Positions 8,839-11,139 of a DNA stretch of 11,139 nt are shown piece after piece. Below the pieces are notes generated by a model that searched no databases, was not told the origin of the DNA, and saw nothing but the letters and a program-made list of their open reading frames with translations. Origin of the DNA: Coemansia sp. RSA 1804. Taxonomy: Eukaryota; Kickxellomycota; Kickxellomycetes; Kickxellales; Kickxellaceae. Position 1 is the stretch's first letter; every line of letters starts with the position of its first letter. Both the position numbers and the translations under genes were made by a program. Location: NCBI GenBank assembly GCA_027578815.1, contig JANBTH010000803.1:1-11139 (forward strand), in the 5' to 3' direction.

Positions 8839-8850
8839 GTCAATTTATAC
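8839..8850 (+). promoter_or_regulatory. TATA-like core promoter element of copy C
   Basis: GTCAATTTATAC, 88 bases before the ATG at 8939. It matches the elements before copies A and B (core TCA-N-TTTATA). It is followed, as in those copies, by an ATG (8877) and a TTTCTCTCTCTTCTTATA leader. Confidence 0.45.
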
Positions 8851-8876
8851 TACACTTTTTTGACATCTCAGCAAAC

Positions 8877-8939
8877 ATGAAAGCATCTTTTGTTTCTCTC
8901 TCTTCTTATAGTTTCTATATTCATTTTATTTTTTTATAA
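8877..8939 (+). other. Upstream ORF of copy C overlapping the main start codon
   Basis: ATG at 8877 opens a 20-codon frame (peptide MKASFVSLSSYSFYIHFIFL) ending in TAA at 8937-8939. The last A of that stop is the first base of the main ATG (TAATG). If the mRNA begins before 8877, this layout would suit termination-reinitiation control. Whether the uORF is in the transcript is unknown. Confidence 0.4.
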
Positions 8940-10558
8940 TGACTCATATTAACGACCTACATCCTCAGGATCTCTATCACATTCTTTGTCTTGTTCTGGG
9001 CGAGCCAGCCAAGAATATCGATGAATGGAAACAAATGCTTCCGTTGCTTCATGTGTGTAGCAAGTGGTACGACTTGCTTAAAGATCATGTTTTTTCTCAG
9101 GCGTTTGTTGGCGTTTATCCACTGAATTTTATATTCTTTCCTGAGCTCAAAAGGAGAAGTTGTATCTTCTATGCCGATGACAATATCGTTTGCAGGTCCA
9201 ATCTTGGCATAATCATCGGACGTGATGAGTACAACTGCGATTGTGTGTCGAAATTGGAAGTCAGCGTTTATGATTTTGTACAAATCGGTCACTACGCCCA
9301 TGTACTGGAGAAGCTTTTGGCGCTTGGGGTTGGATACTGGACCAACCTGACTTTATTGAATCTCATTATTAGGCATGATCATGATTATCTTATAATATCT
9401 AATGAGATGAGTTTGGAGGAATATGCGGCCAACGTTGGAAAATATGTTTGCGAGTTTTACGACAAAGTTCCAAACATATCTTTTTTGCACTTGAATTGTA
9501 ACCACAGCAAGCTATTGTCATCTGTATTTTCCATTCTCATTGGTCAATATGCACATCGCCTTCAAATCCTATACGTTGAATATCCAATCAAGGCGCCATT
9601 GCCGCCATTTGCAACAGACCTAACTTGTCTTTCGCTGAATCTTGACCATTATACACATTGGAAACCTACTATTTACGCCAAACCACTTCAGCACTTGGAA
9701 CTGAGATGCATATGCAGTAGCACTTTTTCATGGCGGATCTTTCACGATTTTACAACACCTGGATGCATGGAGTTTACAAACCTAAAAACGCTTTATATGT
9801 CATATGAGGGGCAAAAAGACGAGGAGAAAAGACATTTGAGGGGATTTTCAAAACAGGCTAGACCCTACGGATTCCACATGCTACGGTTTCCAAAGCTTCA
9901 GGATTTAACTTTGCACGACCCCCCAGTAGATTGCGATGTGTTCTATACGGATACAATACCCACGAATATGGATAGATTATTTATATTGGGCAACTATAAC
10001 ATTGTTGATACTGCAAGTAGGCTGCAATTTACACGTGTTAACAAATTGAGCATTCTCATATACGGAGATGAACAGCCTAACAATGACTTTTATAAGGTCG
10101 CAGACTACTATTTTGGATATACAAAAATTGGACATTGTTGTAAATTCCGGCCTCCTCCCCAAATTGATATTACGCAATCAGTTTTATGGGTAAATATTAC
10201 TGATCTGGAACTTGAAACTGTAGAATTCGACAAGCTGTTGGAAAATATTCCTAACTTGTACAGGCTTCGAAGACTTGATATTGTCATAATATGTTTAACT
10301 AACGAATGCCTGACTATTATTCAATCCGGTCTCGAGGAAGAGAAGCAAGGGGTATTCGAATCGTTTGACTCAAGACTTGAATCTCTTTCCATTAAAATTA
10401 CTAGTTCAGACAATCCACACTATCTTCTCGCCTTGCTTAACCATCTTCTTCTACGAACAACAACTTTAAATAAGATTAATACGAGCTCACAATTACATTC
10501 AATTGTTGAAAAAAGCTTTTTACCTGACAAGTTCCAACATGTCACATTTAGCAAGTAA
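8939..10558 (+). CDS. F-box-like leucine-rich family protein, copy C (intact)
   Basis: Uninterrupted 539-residue frame. The N-terminus (about 5-55) has DLHPQDLYHILCLVLG, then W30, LPLLHVCSKW (34-43) and DLL, matching the F-box-like block of copies A and B. The rest has spaced L-x-x-L-x-L units typical of degenerate leucine-rich repeats: about 228-235, 250-255, 282-287, 320-325, 420-425, 443-448 and 480-485. No signal peptide or membrane segment is evident, so a soluble intracellular protein is expected. If it is a true F-box protein it would join an SCF ubiquitin ligase and use the repeats to bind a target; that is inference from architecture. It is the intact reference for broken copy B, whose segments align to it in order. 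AT-rich codon use contrasts with ATG13 upstream. Start: ATG with A at -3, conserved promoter and leader upstream. Gene confidence is high, function low. Confidence 0.85.
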   Translation: MTHINDLHPQDLYHILCLVLGEPAKNIDEWKQMLPLLHVCSKWYDLLKDHVFSQAFVGVYPLNFIFFPELKRRSCIFYADDNIVCRSNLGIIIGRDEYNCDCVSKLEVSVYDFVQIGHYAHVLEKLLALGVGYWTNLTLLNLIIRHDHDYLIISNEMSLEEYAANVGKYVCEFYDKVPNISFLHLNCNHSKLLSSVFSILIGQYAHRLQILYVEYPIKAPLPPFATDLTCLSLNLDHYTHWKPTIYAKPLQHLELRCICSSTFSWRIFHDFTTPGCMEFTNLKTLYMSYEGQKDEEKRHLRGFSKQARPYGFHMLRFPKLQDLTLHDPPVDCDVFYTDTIPTNMDRLFILGNYNIVDTASRLQFTRVNKLSILIYGDEQPNNDFYKVADYYFGYTKIGHCCKFRPPPQIDITQSVLWVNITDLELETVEFDKLLENIPNLYRLRRLDIVIICLTNECLTIIQSGLEEEKQGVFESFDSRLESLSIKITSSDNPHYLLALLNHLLLRTTTLNKINTSSQLHSIVEKSFLPDKFQHVTFSK

Positions 10559-10894
10559 TTCCTTGACTATGTTGACTTTTATTTTTAAAATCCCAGCTTC
10601 CTTTTCTAAAAAAAACTATAGTTTCTTCACAATCTGACTATTTTACTCTGGCCACATAATGACGCTCAATGAATATGTACTCGGTATATTCCTATTGTTT
10701 GAAAATCTACTTACCGTAACTTAACGAAAGCTAAGCACGTGACGCTAACCACACCCTGCTTGATCGATAGGCGAAGAAGGATCTGAGAACAAGAAAAGTC
10801 ATCAAAAATCTGCTTTCCATTTTCAATATTCCGAGAACTGGCTTTATTCTGTTTAACTTAATTCGCTCTATAGATTTTATAACTACAAATAAAG
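10559..10894 (+). other. Intergenic region between copy C and DTD1
   Basis: 336 bases holding the 3' end of copy C and the DTD1 promoter. No canonical AATAAA follows copy C on the plus strand; T-rich sequence and an A8 run lie within 60 bases of the stop. The one distinct motif is an E-box (10736-10743, listed separately). No further gene seen. Confidence 0.5.
10736..10743 (+). promoter_or_regulatory. E-box (CACGTGAC) upstream of DTD1
   Basis: CACGTGAC, whose complement GTCACGTG fits the binding consensus of fungal bHLH factors such as Cbf1. It lies about 150 bases before the DTD1 start, a plausible promoter position. A six-base core occurs by chance, so this is a weak call. Confidence 0.3.
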
Positions 10895-11139
10895 ATGCGA
10901 GCTGTCCTGCAAAAGGTTGTGCAAGCAAGTGTTACAGTGAACAACAAAGTGGTTGGCGAAATAGGCAGGGGTGTATGTGTGCTGGTGGGGATCAGCAACG
11001 ATGATACACGGGACGATATGGAGTACATTGCAAAAAAGATCATTGGGATCCGGGTATTTGATGACGCCGAGGGCAACATGTGGAAGAAGAGCACGCAGGA
11101 TCTGGGACTGGAGATACTGTGCGTGTCGCAGTTCACGCT
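10895..11139 (+). CDS. DTD1: D-aminoacyl-tRNA deacylase, N-terminal part (cut by window edge)
   Basis: 81 complete codons starting MRAVLQKVVQASVTV, then GEIGRGVCVLVGIS (21-34), YIAKKIIGIRVF (44-55), NMWKKS (61-66) and EILCVSQFT (73-81) at the right edge. These are the landmark segments of the DTD family in order. The SQF-T motif (residues 78-81) is one of the two active-site motifs. The second, a Gly-cisPro motif in the C-terminal half, lies beyond the window; the family is about 145-150 residues, so roughly 55% is present. Known role: a cytosolic homodimer that hydrolyses the ester of D-amino acids (and mischarged glycine) on tRNA, keeping them out of proteins. The start is at the expected position relative to bacterial and yeast homologues, with A at -3. 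No intron in the visible part; nothing looks defective. Confidence 0.95.
   Translation, partial: MRAVLQKVVQASVTVNNKVVGEIGRGVCVLVGISNDDTRDDMEYIAKKIIGIRVFDDAEGNMWKKSTQDLGLEILCVSQFT

Overview
This window looks like nuclear DNA of a fungus. It holds a spliceosomal intron with GT/AG ends, polyadenylation-type AATAAA signals, eukaryotic start contexts, an Atg13 autophagy subunit and a D-aminoacyl-tRNA deacylase. Three copies of a fast-evolving F-box-like, leucine-rich family suggest an early-diverging lineage such as the Kickxellomycotina (Coemansia and relatives), where I recall such families being expanded. That placement is inference.

Layout. (1) 1-238, minus strand: 5' end of an F-box-like gene (copy A), cut by the left edge. 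(2) 677-2331, minus strand: a tandem relative (copy B) with coherent homology over its full length but three single-base frameshifts, all at runs of A. (3) 2456-4089: AT-rich intergenic DNA with one doubtful 72-codon ORF and a long pyrimidine-rich tract. (4) 4090-8661, plus strand: ATG13, two exons around a 249-base intron, predicted 1440 residues, GC-rich and mostly disordered outside its HORMA domain. (5) 8939-10558, plus strand: an intact third family member (copy C, 539 residues). (6) 10895-11139, plus strand: 5' part of DTD1, cut by the right edge.

The genes do not form a pathway. ATG13 (autophagy initiation) and DTD1 (tRNA proofreading) are conserved housekeeping genes. The F-box-like copies are lineage-variable genes on both sides of ATG13, pointing away from it upstream and along with it downstream. 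All three copies share more than protein similarity: each has a TATA-like element (TCA-N-TTTATA) 88-112 bases before the start, then an upstream ATG and a T/C-rich leader. Most notable are this shared leader with upstream ATGs, the homopolymer-located frameshifts in copy B, and the oversized Atg13 whose extra N-terminal region is almost exactly its first exon.
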